Below are positions 1 to 9,210 of a stretch of 64,000 nucleotides of DNA, piece by piece. The stretch covers positions 273,501 to 337,500 of the forward strand of contig NW_024882196.1 in the NCBI RefSeq assembly GCF_019059575.1, given 5' to 3'. A model generated the notes under the pieces. That model was not told where the DNA came from, searched no databases, and saw only the letters and a list, made by a program, of their open reading frames with translations. Positions within the stretch are counted from its first letter, which is position 1. Each line of letters starts with the position of its first letter. Source of the stretch: Amphibalanus amphitrite. Its lineage: Eukaryota > Arthropoda > Thecostraca > Balanomorpha > Balanidae. A program made the position numbers and the translations under genes.

Positions 1-632
1 GGGGTAGGGTAGGGTAGGGTAGGGTAGGGTAGGGTAGGGGATTGTAGGGTAGGGTAGGGTAGGGTAGGGTAGGGTAGGGTAGGGGATTGTAGGGTAGAGT
101 AGGGTAGGATAGGGTAGGGTAGGGGATTGTAGGGTAGCGTAGGGTAGGGTAGAGTAGGGTAGGGTAGGGGTAGGGTAGGGTAGTGTAGGGGTAGGGTAGG
201 GTAGTGTAGGGGTAGGGTAGGGTAGTGTAGGGGTAGGGTAGGGTAGTGTAGGGGTAGGGTAGGGTAGGGTAGGGTAGGGTAGGGGATTGTAGGGTAGGGT
301 AGGGTAGGGTAGGGGATTGTAGGGTAGGGTAGGGTAGGGTAGGGTAGGGTAGTGTAGGGGTAGGGGTAGGGTAGGGTAGTGTAGGGTAGGTTAGGGTAGG
401 GTAGGGGTAGGGTAGGGTAGGGTAGGGTAGGGTAGTGTAGGGGTAGAGTAGGGTAGGGTAGGGTAGTGTAGGGTAGGTTAGGGTAGGGTAGGGTAGTGTA
501 GGGGTAGGGTAGGGTAGGGTATGGTAGGGTAGGGTAGAGTAGAGTAGGGTAGGGTAGGGTATAGGTAGGGTAGGGTAGGGTAGTGTAGGGTATGGTAGGG
601 TAGGGTAGGGTAGGGTAGGGTAGGGGTAGGGT
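1..632. repeat. TAGGG pentamer satellite, block 1
   Basis: The stretch is almost entirely GGGTA/TAGGG pentamers, with frequent 6-base variants (an extra G) and substitutions such as TAGTG. The plus strand is the G-rich strand. The pentamer is close to telomeric TTAGG/TTAGGG, but the array is imperfect, interrupted by a complex spacer, and the C-rich strand does not lead in from the left edge as it would at a left chromosome end. I read it as an interstitial or subtelomeric satellite. Long minus-strand frames of repeated YPTLP are by-products of the repeat, not genes. Confidence 0.95.
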
Positions 633-1370
633 TAAGTTCAAAAAGGGCCTAACATACAAAACACTTGAACACCCCGCACCGCACCTATCACCAACCCTTA
701 CAGTTTAATTAAAAACAGCTACCCAAATCTATCCAAATAATACATCTAAAAATACAAGTCAATCACCCAAACTAATGCACCCGTAACATAACATAACTCA
801 AAACATACAGTTATCGCGTAAACCTGTACCTCTAGTATTTATAAATCCTAAAAAGTCCGCCGCCGGTTACTCCCAAAAAGGCTTATTGCGGCGCCGTCGA
901 TTGACGCACCAGGGTGAAATTTTCACGACTCGTGGGTCACGTCATTCAACAGGTCGTATTAAATTTTGGGCACGATGCGGCCGGGGGTGCGTCCGTGGCG
1001 CGTGCTCATGTGCGCCATAGGGCTAGCATTAGAATCGGCAAAAACAGGTTATGGCTCGGGAACGGTAAGGGCTACGGGGGTGAAATTTTCACGCCAAGTC
1101 GATCGCGTGCACTCATTTGTCGTATTAAATTTTCGACGGTGTGGGTTCAGCGGTGTGCACGTGGTGGGGCCGCGGTCGGCGCCGAGCAAAACGCTCGTGC
1201 TTTAGGCTCAGTTGTTCGCTTAAAAACCTGAGTGAAAATAATCAGACAACGAAGGCCGACACAAGGCACCGCTCGCCAAGGGGATTCGCCAGTAATAAAT
1301 ACAATAAATTTGTTTTTGCAATATCTCAGCCGTTTCTGGGCCGATTTAGCTGAAACTTGGACTGTCGGTG
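633..1370. repeat. Satellite spacer unit 1 (738 bp)
   Basis: Complex-sequence spacer between pentamer blocks. It opens with a motif near AAAAAGGGCC and closes with CAATATCTCAGCC followed by a CTGAAACTTGGACTGTCGG motif. It recurs with modest divergence at 1977-2632, 3204-3911 plus 4757-4823, and 5555-5755, so spacer plus pentamers is a higher-order tandem unit of about 1.2-1.35 kb. Inside it, short sub-repeats around GTGAAATTTTCACG occur twice (about 914 and 1080). The 105- and 79-codon frames here recur in the other copies but look like incidental open frames. Confidence 0.9.
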
Positions 1371-1976
1371 GTAGTGTAGGGTAGTGTAGTGTAGGGTAGT
1401 GTAGGGGTAGGGGTAGGGTAGGGTAGGGTAGGGTAGGGTAGGGTAGGGTAGGGTAGGGGTAGGGTAGGGTATGGTAGGTTAGGGTAGGGTAGGGTAGGGT
1501 AGGGTAGGGTAGGGTAGGGTAGGGGTAGGGTAGGGTATGGTAGGTTAGGGTAGTGTAGTGTAGGGTAGGGTAGGGTAGGGTAGGGTAGGGTAGGGTAAGG
1601 TAGGGTAGGGTAGTAGGGTAGGGTAGGGTAGGGACTAGGGTAGGGTAGGGTAGGGTAGGGTAGGGTAGCGTAGGGTAGGGTAGAGTTAGGTAGGGTAGAA
1701 TTAGGTAGGGTAGGGTATAGTAGGGTAGGTTAGGGTAGTAGGGTAGGGTATGGTAGGGTAGGGTAGGGTAGGGTAGAGTAGAGTAGGGTAGTAGGGTAGG
1801 GTAGGGTAGGGTAGGGTAGAGTAGGGTAGGGTAGTAAGGTAGGGTAGGGTAGAGTAGGGTAGTAGGGTAGGGTAGGGTGGGGTAGGGTAGGGTAGGGTAG
1901 TAGGGTAGGGTAGGGTAGGGTAGGGTAGGGGTATGGTAAAAGTAGGATAGGGTATGGATAGGGTAGGGGTAGGGTT
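1371..1976. repeat. TAGGG pentamer satellite, block 2
   Basis: Second block of TAGGG pentamers in the same orientation as block 1, with many TAGTAGGG and TAGAG variants in its right half. It ends in the same GGGTTGAGTT/GGGTTAAGTT junction as the other blocks, so the whole higher-order unit has been duplicated. Confidence 0.95.
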
Positions 1977-2632
1977 GAGTTAAAAAGGGCCCAACATACA
2001 AAACACTTGAACACCCCGCAACTATCACCATCCCTTACAGTTCAATTAAAAACCGCTACCCAAATCTACCCAAATAATACAGCTAAAAATACAAGTCAAT
2101 CACCCAAACTAATGCACCCGTAACATTATATAAATCAAAACATACAGTTATCGCGTAAACCTGTACCTCTAGTCTACTATTATAAATCTTAAAAAGTCCG
2201 CCCACGCCGCCCACGCCGCCGTCGGGGTTACGCAGTCGGTGTTACTCCCAAAAACGCTTATTGCGGCGCCGTCGATTGACGCAGGAGGGTGAAATTTTCA
2301 CGACTCGTGGGTCACGTAATTCAACAGGTCGTATTAAATTTTGGGCACGATGCGGCCAGGGGTGCACCCGTGGCGCGTGCTCATGTGCGCCATAGGGTTA
2401 GCATTAGAATCGCGACCGGCGCCGAGCAGAGGGCACGTGCTTTAGGCTCAGTTGTTCGCTTAAAAAACTGAGTGAAAAGCATCAGAGCCGGCAGGTCGTT
2501 GACCTTTGACAACGAAGGCCGACACAGGGCACCGCTCGCCAAGGGGATTCGCCAGTAAATACAATTAATTTGTTTTTGCAATATCTCAGCCGTTTCTGGG
2601 CCGATTTAGCTGAAACTTGAACTGTCGGTGGC
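1977..2632. repeat. Satellite spacer unit 2 (656 bp)
   Basis: Copy of the spacer at 633-1370. It lacks about 80 bp present in units 1 and 3 (the stretch with the second GTGAAATTTTCACG), and carries a small local duplication of GCCCACGCC near 2200. Same borders as the other spacers. Confidence 0.9.
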
Positions 2633-3203
2633 AGTGTAGGGTAGGGTAGGGTAGGGTATACGGTAGGGTAGGGTAGTGTAGGGTAGGAGTAGGGGTAGGG
2701 TAGGAGTAGGGTAGGGTAGGTTAGGGTAGGGTAGGGTAGGGTAGGGGTAGGGTAGGGTAGGGTAGGGGTAGGGTAGGGTATGGTAGGTTAGGGTAGTGTA
2801 GGGTAGGGTAGGATAGGGTAAGGGTAGGGTAGGGTAGGGTAGTGTAGGGTAGGGTAGGGTAGGGTAAGGTAGGGTAGGGTAGGGTAGTAGGGTAGGGTCG
2901 GGTAGGGTAGGGTAGTAGGGTAGGGTAGGGAAGGGTAGGGTAGGGTAGGGTAGGGTAGGGTAGGGTAGGGTAGGGAAGGGTAGGGTAGGGTAGGGTAGTG
3001 TAGGGTTAGGGTAGGGTAGTGTAGTGTAGGGTAGGGTAGGGTAAGGTAGGGTAGTGTAGGGGTATGGTAGGGTAGGGTAGGGTAGGGTAGGGTAGGGGTA
3101 GGGTAGGGTAGGGTAGGTTAGGGTTAGGGTAGGGTAGGGTAGGGGTAGGGTAGGGTAGTGTAGGGTAGGGTAGGGTAGGGTAGGGTAGGGTAGGGGTAGG
3201 GTT
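2633..3203. repeat. TAGGG pentamer satellite, block 3
   Basis: Third pentamer block, same orientation, with scattered TAGGGG and TAGTG variants. Flanked by spacer units 2 and 3. Confidence 0.95.
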
Positions 3204-4823
3204 AAGTTCAAAAAGGGCCTAACATACAAAACACTTGAACATCCCGTACATATCACCAACCCTTACAGTTTAATTAAAAACAGCTACCCAAATCAATCCA
3301 AATAATACATCTAAAAATACAAGTCAATCACCCAAACTAATGCACCCGTAACATAACATAAATCAAAACATACAGTTATCGCGTAAACCTGTACCTCTAG
3401 TCTATATTATAAATCCTAAAAAGTCCGCCGCCCACGCCGTCGGGGTTACTCCCTAAAAGGCTTATTGCGGCGCCGTCGATTGACGCACAAGGGTGAAATT
3501 TTTACCAGTTGTGGGTCACGTAATAAAACAGGTCGTATTAAATTTTGGGCACGATGCGGCTAGGGGTGCGCCCGTGGCGCGTGCTCATGTGCGCCATAGG
3601 GCTAGCATTAGAATCGGCAAAAACAGGCTATTGCTCGGGAACGGTAAGGGCTACGGAGGTGAAATTTTCACGCCAAGTCGAGCCCGTGCATTCATTTGTC
3701 GTATTACATTTTCGAGGGTGTGGGTTCAGCGGTGTGCACGTGGTGGGGCCGCGACCGGCGCCGAACAGAGGGCACGTGCTTTAGGCTCAGTTGTTCGCTT
3801 AAAAACTGAGTCAAAAGCATCAGAGCCGGGAGGTCGTTGACCTTTGTCAACGAAGGCCGACACAAGGCACCGCTCGCCAAGGGGATTCGCCAGTAAAATA
3901 CAATTAATTTGAGAGCACATTTTGATCGTAGAGCACATTTTGATCGCATGCACGGCATTGCATCACGAACGAAGACACATCACTAACTATCTTGCGGTAC
4001 AACACCTTAAAAACGACCTCCCGACCCTTCTCGGAGACGACACAACATTGACAAACCTGGTACTTGATTTCGTCCTAACATCACCCTACTCAGAGCTACT
4101 TTAACGGCCTTGACTTTGAGTTAGCAGGCACCCGTCTCGCTACCACCAGGCTGACTTGTGATACGGGATGGCCGATGGGTCGAGTTTTTTCGCTGGTACC
4201 GAAACACAGAGCTTCGATGGCAGACGGGTTTTCTCCAGCCGCGGGAGCAGGCTTAGAGGCTCAGCGGCCCAGCGAGCTACACCAGCGGACCCCGGCCGCT
4301 GAACAGCGGCGGCGGCCGGGTTGAACGACCACAGACAACCGTCGGCCGCCAACTGCAGCAGCGACAAATTCCCTATCCTCCAAACCATTCCTTTCATCGT
4401 GACGCTTAAACATTCACAAACCCATTCCTCCCAGCGACCTATCCCCCACTCTTCAAACCATTCCTGTCATCCAACTCTCGTCGTAACCTTACCATTCACA
4501 AACTTCCTCCTTCCCTCCTTTCACAAACATCAATTTACCGGTAAGTTTCACTGTCATTTATGCGTCTTAACGTAAATTCATGGGTTTTTCCCCATATTCA
4601 TGGCATAGTACATGGATATGGGTTTTCCCATGTTGTCTTGCTGTAAAAGTGGCCACCGGTCTTAGTTAGGACGGCCGGTTTGTTTTGCGCGGCGTAGTTA
4701 GGTCGCCGCCCTCCTCGCGAGGCCGGTAACGTAAATTAGGGCCACTAAAAAAAAAATAATTTGTTTTTGCAATATCTCAGCCGTTTCTGGGCCGATTTAG
4801 CTGAAACTTGGACTGTCGGTGGC
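3204..4823. repeat. Satellite spacer unit 3, split by a retroposon
   Basis: The spacer runs from 3204 to 3911 and resumes at 4757. The intervening 845 bp are absent from spacers 1 and 2, which serve as empty sites: they read through AATTTGTTTTTGCAATATC without a break. The sequence TAATTTG lies on both sides of the insert. Confidence 0.9.
3912..4756 (+). mobile_element. 5'-truncated LINE tail (non-LTR retroposon fragment)
   Basis: An 845-bp insertion in the spacer, flanked by a 7-bp duplication TAATTTG (3905-3911 and 4757-4763) and ending in ten A residues. These are the marks of target-primed retroposition on the plus strand. The first part holds an open frame (3922-4104) with VEHILIACTALHHERR then a hydrophobic tail. 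That resembles the C-terminal end of I/Jockey-type LINE ORF2 proteins, where an HIL..C motif follows the RNase H or RT region. Just before it, AGCACATTTTGATCG is directly duplicated. Positions 4105-4746 would be 3' UTR. The family assignment is an inference; the retroposon nature is well supported. Confidence 0.7.
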
Positions 4824-5554
4824 AGTGTAGGGTAGGGTAGGGTAGGGTAGGGTAGGTAGGGTAGGGTAGGGGTAGGGTAGGGTAGGGTAGGGTAGTATAG
4901 TGTAGTGTAGTGTAGGGTAGGGTAGGGTAGGGTAGGGTAGGGTAGGGTAGGGTAGGGTAAGGTTAGGGTAGGGTAGGGTAGGGTAGTGTAAGGGTAGGGT
5001 AGGGTAGGGTAGGGTGGGGTAGTGTAGGGTAGGGTAGGGTAGGGTAGGGTAGGGTAGGATAGGTTAGGGTAGGGTAGGGTAAGGTTAGGGTAGGGTAGGG
5101 TAGGGTAGTGTAAGGGTAGGGTAGGGTAGGGTAGGGTGGGGTAGTGTAGGGTAGGGTAGGGTAGGGTAGGGTAGGGTAGTGTAAGGGTAGGGTAGGGTAG
5201 GGTAGGGTAGGGTAGTGTAGGGGTAGGGTAGGGTAGGGTATGGTAGTGTAGGTAGGGGTAGGGTAGGGTAGGGTATGGTAGTGTAGGTAGGGGTAGGGTA
5301 GGGTAGGGTAGTGTAGGGGTAGGGTAGGGTAGGGTAGTGTAGGGGTAGGGTAGGGTAGGGTAGGGTAGGGTAGGGTAGGGTAGGGTAGGGTAGGGTAGGG
5401 TAGGGTAGAGTTAGGTAGGGTAGTAGGTAGGTTAGGGTAGTAGGGTAGCGTAGGGTAGTAGGGTAGGGTAATAGGGTAGGGTAGGGTAGGGTAGTAGGGT
5501 AGGGTAGGGTAGGATAGGGTAGGGGTAGGGTAGGGGTAGGGTAGGGGTAGGGTT
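4824..5554. repeat. TAGGG pentamer satellite, block 4
   Basis: Fourth and last pentamer block. It contains an internal duplication: the variant string around 4970-5030 recurs around 5090-5150, showing segmental amplification inside the array. Confidence 0.95.
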
Positions 5555-5755
5555 GAGTTCAAAAAGGGCCCAACATACAAAACACTTGAACACCCCGCAA
5601 CTATCACCATCCCTTACAGTTTTAAAAACAGCTACCCAAATCTACCCAAACAATATATAGCTAAAATACAGGTCAATCACCCAAAACTAATGCACCCGTA
5701 ACATAACATAAATCAAAACATACAGTTATCGCGTAAACCTGTACCTCTAGTTTTC
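5555..5755. repeat. Satellite spacer unit 4, truncated
   Basis: First ~200 bp of the spacer, matching 633-840, ending near the CTGTACCTCTAG motif. This is the right edge of the satellite; unique sequence begins after it. The array edge lies only about 170 bp downstream (in gene sense) of exon 4 of the M13 protease gene. Confidence 0.85.
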
Positions 5756-5921
5756 TTAGATTGAGGTCTTGTCAAGTGACCTGATCTTATACGTTCCAAA
5801 GCTGAAATTTTTGCATATGTGGAAAACATGCATCCCGGGTGGACTAAAAACGGCGGCAGCTGAATCATTTTTATCCCTCTCATGCCCTGTTCGCAATCGA
5901 TGGGTGTTTCCTCTCGCCCAC
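5756..5921. other. Start of intron 4 or gene break; no further exon seen
   Basis: Between exon 4 and the satellite I found no sequence matching the next M13 segment (the LP.RDYYL block). A frame runs on from exon 4 to about 5880. The next exons either lie beyond the left edge, past the satellite array, or have been lost. Confidence 0.5.
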
Positions 5922-6127
5922 ATGCTCCATCGGGTCCGAGTCCGGCACGGAGATCTCCACCACCCGGCGACTGTGGTCGCGCGGGTCAACGGTGCGGTGC
6001 AGCTGGAACAGAGGACCTCCGCGCAGCCGGTGCAGTTGCTCCAGCAGCTCCGTCAGCTGCTGCGGCTGAGCCGCCCAGCTGGCGGTGCTCCTGAACCCAC
6101 CCAGCACGTGCTCCAGAATGTGATCAG
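5922..6127 (-). CDS. M13 metalloprotease exon 4 (N-terminal lobe)
   Basis: Exon preceded by a good acceptor (pyrimidine-rich, then CGGCAG at 6133-6128). Its first two bases complete an Ala codon with the last base of exon 3. The frame reads DHILEHVLGGF, then a Gln/Leu-rich helix (LTELLEQLHRL), then GGPLFQLHRTVDPRDHSRR and VVEISVPDSDP. This matches the M13 order of an LGG/W segment, a helix, and a PLF.L.V.pDd....n.I.I.QP segment that precedes the LP.RDYY block. The donor is the least certain part: a GTGGGC at 5921-5916 gives phase 0 and 68 full codons, but the frame stays open to about 5880. No continuation exon was found between here and the satellite. Confidence 0.75.
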
Positions 6128-6382
6128 CTGCCGAGCGAAAGAGAAAGAAAATAGACGGTTGGCAGTTGGGCATGAGAAAAAAAATTAGAACAACAAGCAA
6201 AAGAGCGAAAAATCTGAAGTCATACAAAGGGCAGGCTTTAACAGATAGAGAAAGGGAGAAAGAGGTAGTGAGGGATCCGTTTCACAGCTCGCGAAACTCT
6301 GAAGGTAACGGTAAAGAATATCGACATTCAGCGGCTGCAGATCTGAAAATTGATGATGCGTGAAGACTGGATCTGTACTGAC
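6128..6382 (-). other. Intron 3 of the M13 gene (255 bp)
   Basis: Short intron with donor GTCAGT (6382-6377) and acceptor CGGCAG (6133-6128), phase 1. Nothing else recognised inside. Confidence 0.75.
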
Positions 6383-6496
6383 CTGCTGCTTCCAGGTCAG
6401 ATCGTCTGGCTGGAAGATGTTCTTTGCACGAGACGAAAAAGTCCTTCGTGTGCTGGAATCCTTCAACTGTTTCTTCAGTTCGTGATGAAAGAAGCT
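6383..6496 (-). CDS. M13 metalloprotease exon 3
   Basis: A 114-bp exon: two bases complete the Gln codon begun in exon 2, then 37 codons, then one base. Acceptor TTTGCAG ends at 6497 and donor GTCAGT starts at 6382. The frame reads LLSSRTEETVEGFQHTKDFF, then VSCKEHLPARRSDLEAA. In M13 proteins this is the region A..KAK.fY.SC., whose cysteine forms a conserved disulfide in the N-terminal lobe; here it is the Cys of VSCKE. The correct reading frame differs from the longer open frame that overlaps it on the same strand, and was chosen because it alone keeps the splice phase and the family motif. Confidence 0.85.
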
Positions 6497-8999
6497 CTGC
6501 AAAGCAAGTTTTTTTTCGGATAAGTCAAATGCACTTCGTAATAAGGTTACAAGTTTGCCGGTATGATTCAGTTTGGGCTATTTTAGTTCAAATATGCTAT
6601 CCAGCTGTTGCAGAATATGGCACTCCCTCAGCAAAACGAGTAACTACTGTGTCGAAATAATGCCACATTTTTGTTCCTTCAGATAGGGGGAAAATATGAG
6701 TATCTCTTCCATTTTGTTGATATATGTGTCAAAGCATATAGCAATATAGCATACATATGTAGTAAGCGTATAGCTAGCTGTAGAATATACATATCAGCTA
6801 TAGAAGGCTGATAATTTTCTAATGCGACGGATTCAATGACACAATGAGATGATAAAACTGTTTTCGATATAGGTAGCTAGCTTTTGGCTGAATAGAACAT
6901 CTCTTCCATCGTTAATGGTTTGTCCAGCAGAACCTTTGGTGGATGTCTGACTACTCAATTATGATATATAATATAATGATCCTGGAATAAAACAGAAATA
7001 AGACTACTCGTATTTTACATATGGCGCTTCTTTGAGTGATACCAAGCAAGTGCTTGGTCCCACCTGTATCATACCCAACAAGCATGGCCGACTTAGCCAA
7101 TCATACAGACCCACGTCATCCTTTTGTCGCCTGGGATCCTCTCTCATTAGTGGGACACTCCTTTGAGGTCGAGCTCAATGTATCTCAGTGTTTGTCGGCT
7201 GGTGACTAGAGATTGCAATCCCGGAACGTTTTGCCAATCCCGGGATCCCGAAAGTTTTTATTTCGGGATCCCGGGATCCCGGGATCCCGGTTTTGTCACC
7301 ATAGGTCGTAAATGATTTCCTACTGACAGATTTTGCGTCTTTTAGCTTACCACAAACAAAGAGGCAACCAAAAGTCATCCTTAGCCCATGTCCATTGCAT
7401 TAAAAACGATTGAATTTGTGAAGAAAGCGTTTCAATTTCACTAGCATTTATTCCCAACTGGCCTTGATAAACTGTGCATCGACCAGTGCGTTTACTGTCT
7501 CGCCATTGAGACAGGTTCCGACACCTATACGCCTCATTTACTCTGCGTCTACGATAGTTGGCATGACAGTTTTAAGCCATTGCTGGTAAGTCTGTCTATT
7601 GTAAAACTCGCGATCAGTGTAAGCCAAATTTGGCAGCTCCCTATTTCACAATATTTTCACGACGTCGCTTGGTCACTTCACCTCCTTCCGGTTCCGCTTT
7701 TATCACTAATTTCTCTCAGACTATGCTCCAAAGTCGCTTTGAGGGCAAAGTCACTGACAGGGAGAGCTCCACTCTGCCGTACTCAACGTCTGAATCAGTG
7801 AGCTCTGCCGTCACTTGCGTGACATCTATGTATGACATCTTTCTGCGACACGAGCTCAACGACTGCCTTGATGGCCTCTTTTCTTCAGGCCACGGACGGA
7901 CAAGTCGGATCCGCTGAACGATCCGTGATCCTGATAAAGATGCTGCAGCACTGATGCTGCAATTTTTTGGCGTTCTGGTCCGGGGACCCTTTTTCGTACG
8001 TATTTAAGAGGCTTAACCACTGTGAGTGATCCCCAGGAGCTACCAACACGGTCGATTGTGGACGGCCGAGACAGGGTGCCAGCTTAATAGTTTCTCTGCT
8101 TTATGTCACGCAGTACTATGAGCAGTTTGAACATGACTGGTGCAGCGGCTGCATTCATTTTTTGGTGAAAAACATACTTTTTCGGGATCCCGGGATTGGC
8201 GAAATTTCGGGATCGGGATCGGGATTGAAATCCCGCCGGGATCCCGGGATCCCGATCCCGGGATTGCAATCTCTACTGGTGACATTGTCTGGCTCGGTTA
8301 GTGTCGCGGGCCGGACACACCACCGGGTATTGTGTCGCGGCCTCGTGTGAGCGCCACCGGTTGTGTCTGTGACCGGAGACATGTGTGTCCCGCCGGCCGG
8401 TCGTGGGATGCCAACGGCTGGGGACCGGGAGCATCAGGTCTGGTTCCTGCACAGCAGCGCCCGACTAATGCATTCTGAGTGCAGTGCCCGGTGGTGCCTT
8501 GATCGTAATTGAACGGGATGGCCGAGAGATCGTGTTTCGTTCTTCGATCTTGGAATGTTTTTCAGAGATCTCGTCTTGTAGAGACAGAAACATTGAATCT
8601 GTATTTGTGAGCACGTACCTATGTGTCATTTTTTTTAGATAAAGTGCCTTATATTAAAGGTATTTTTGATGTATGATGTCCTTCGGGCTCATATCACCCC
8701 AAACACAGAGTGGGTCATCGATGTGCCTTTTGGATTCCGAAGCTCTCCGCTGCACCGGTGCAAACATAAATACATATGTACCTACATACATGCAGATGCA
8801 ATGCACCAACAGTCATGCAAAAACATTATGTGGTGCCCTTCTCATTTTAATGTAAATGCATTCATACGTCGAAGAGATCAGCAGCAATCTCACCCATGTC
8901 AGCAATGACGACTTTGCTTATACAGCCTTGAAAATAAGCAAACATGTTTAAAACCATATTTCCCGTCATCTGCCACCGGTAAAACACCCTATAACTTAC
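6497..8999 (-). other. Intron 2 of the M13 gene (2.5 kb)
   Basis: Donor GTAAGT (8999-8994) and acceptor TTTGCAG. It contains the 1,069-bp hAT element described separately (7207-8275). The rest (6497-7198 and 8284-8999) is AT-rich single-copy-looking sequence with no exon or RNA recognised. Confidence 0.75.
7207..8275. mobile_element. Non-autonomous hAT-like element, TAGAG-type ends
   Basis: The element is bounded by a perfect 8-bp target duplication CTGGTGAC (7199-7206 and 8276-8283), the hAT signature. Its terminal inverted repeat (TIR) starts TAGAGATTGCAATCCCGG at the left and is mirrored at the right. Just inside both ends lie clusters of CGGGATCCCG-type palindromes (7230-7290 and 8181-8262), probably subterminal transposase-binding repeats. 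No transposase could be read; the internal frames are short. It has the same TAGAG end type as the element at 42073-43785. At 1,069 bp it is much shorter than autonomous hAT elements. Confidence 0.85.
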
Positions 9000-9210
9000 G
9001 CGTCAGTTTCCAGTCTATCACTGCTTGCGGCTGGTCGATGTTGATGCTGTAGTCAGCCTCCGCGTCAGCCAGGCCCAGCTGGGACATTCGCTGCTGCCAC
9101 CCGCCGCAGGCGTGCCGGAAGAAGTCGTCGCACGGAGACACGGTGGGATCCCGGGCGCGCTGCAAGTGTGCGGCCACTGACACGCAGCCCGGGGTCACGC
9201 AGAGGTCACC
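9000..9210 (-). CDS. M13 metalloprotease exon 2 (CDDFFRHACGGW block)
   Basis: A 211-bp exon, acceptor TTTCAG ending at 9211 and consensus donor GTAAGT from 8999. It enters in phase 0 and leaves in phase 1. It encodes 70 residues plus one base: GDLCVTPGCVSVAAHLQRAR, then DPTVSPCDDFFRHACGGWQQ, then a 30-residue tail ending AVIDWKLT. The order LC..pgCv..A..l...D..v.PCDDFf.yACGGW is the diagnostic start of the M13 ectodomain, with four of its conserved disulfide cysteines. An alternative acceptor 6 bp upstream would add Phe-Gln without changing the frame. Confidence 0.93.

Noticed and set aside
1-632. True chromosome-end telomere
   Set aside because: The array is imperfect, interrupted by spacers, and the strand polarity at the left edge is opposite to that of a left telomere.
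1147-2031. 294-codon minus-strand frame of repeated YPTLP, and similar frames at 2606-3259 and 4963-5610
   Set aside because: They are translations of the CCCTA pentamer satellite; length comes from the repeat period, and there is no start context or conserved domain.
5769-6188. 139-codon plus-strand frame opposite exon 4
   Set aside because: No family motif; the minus strand carries the M13 sequence with matching splice phases.
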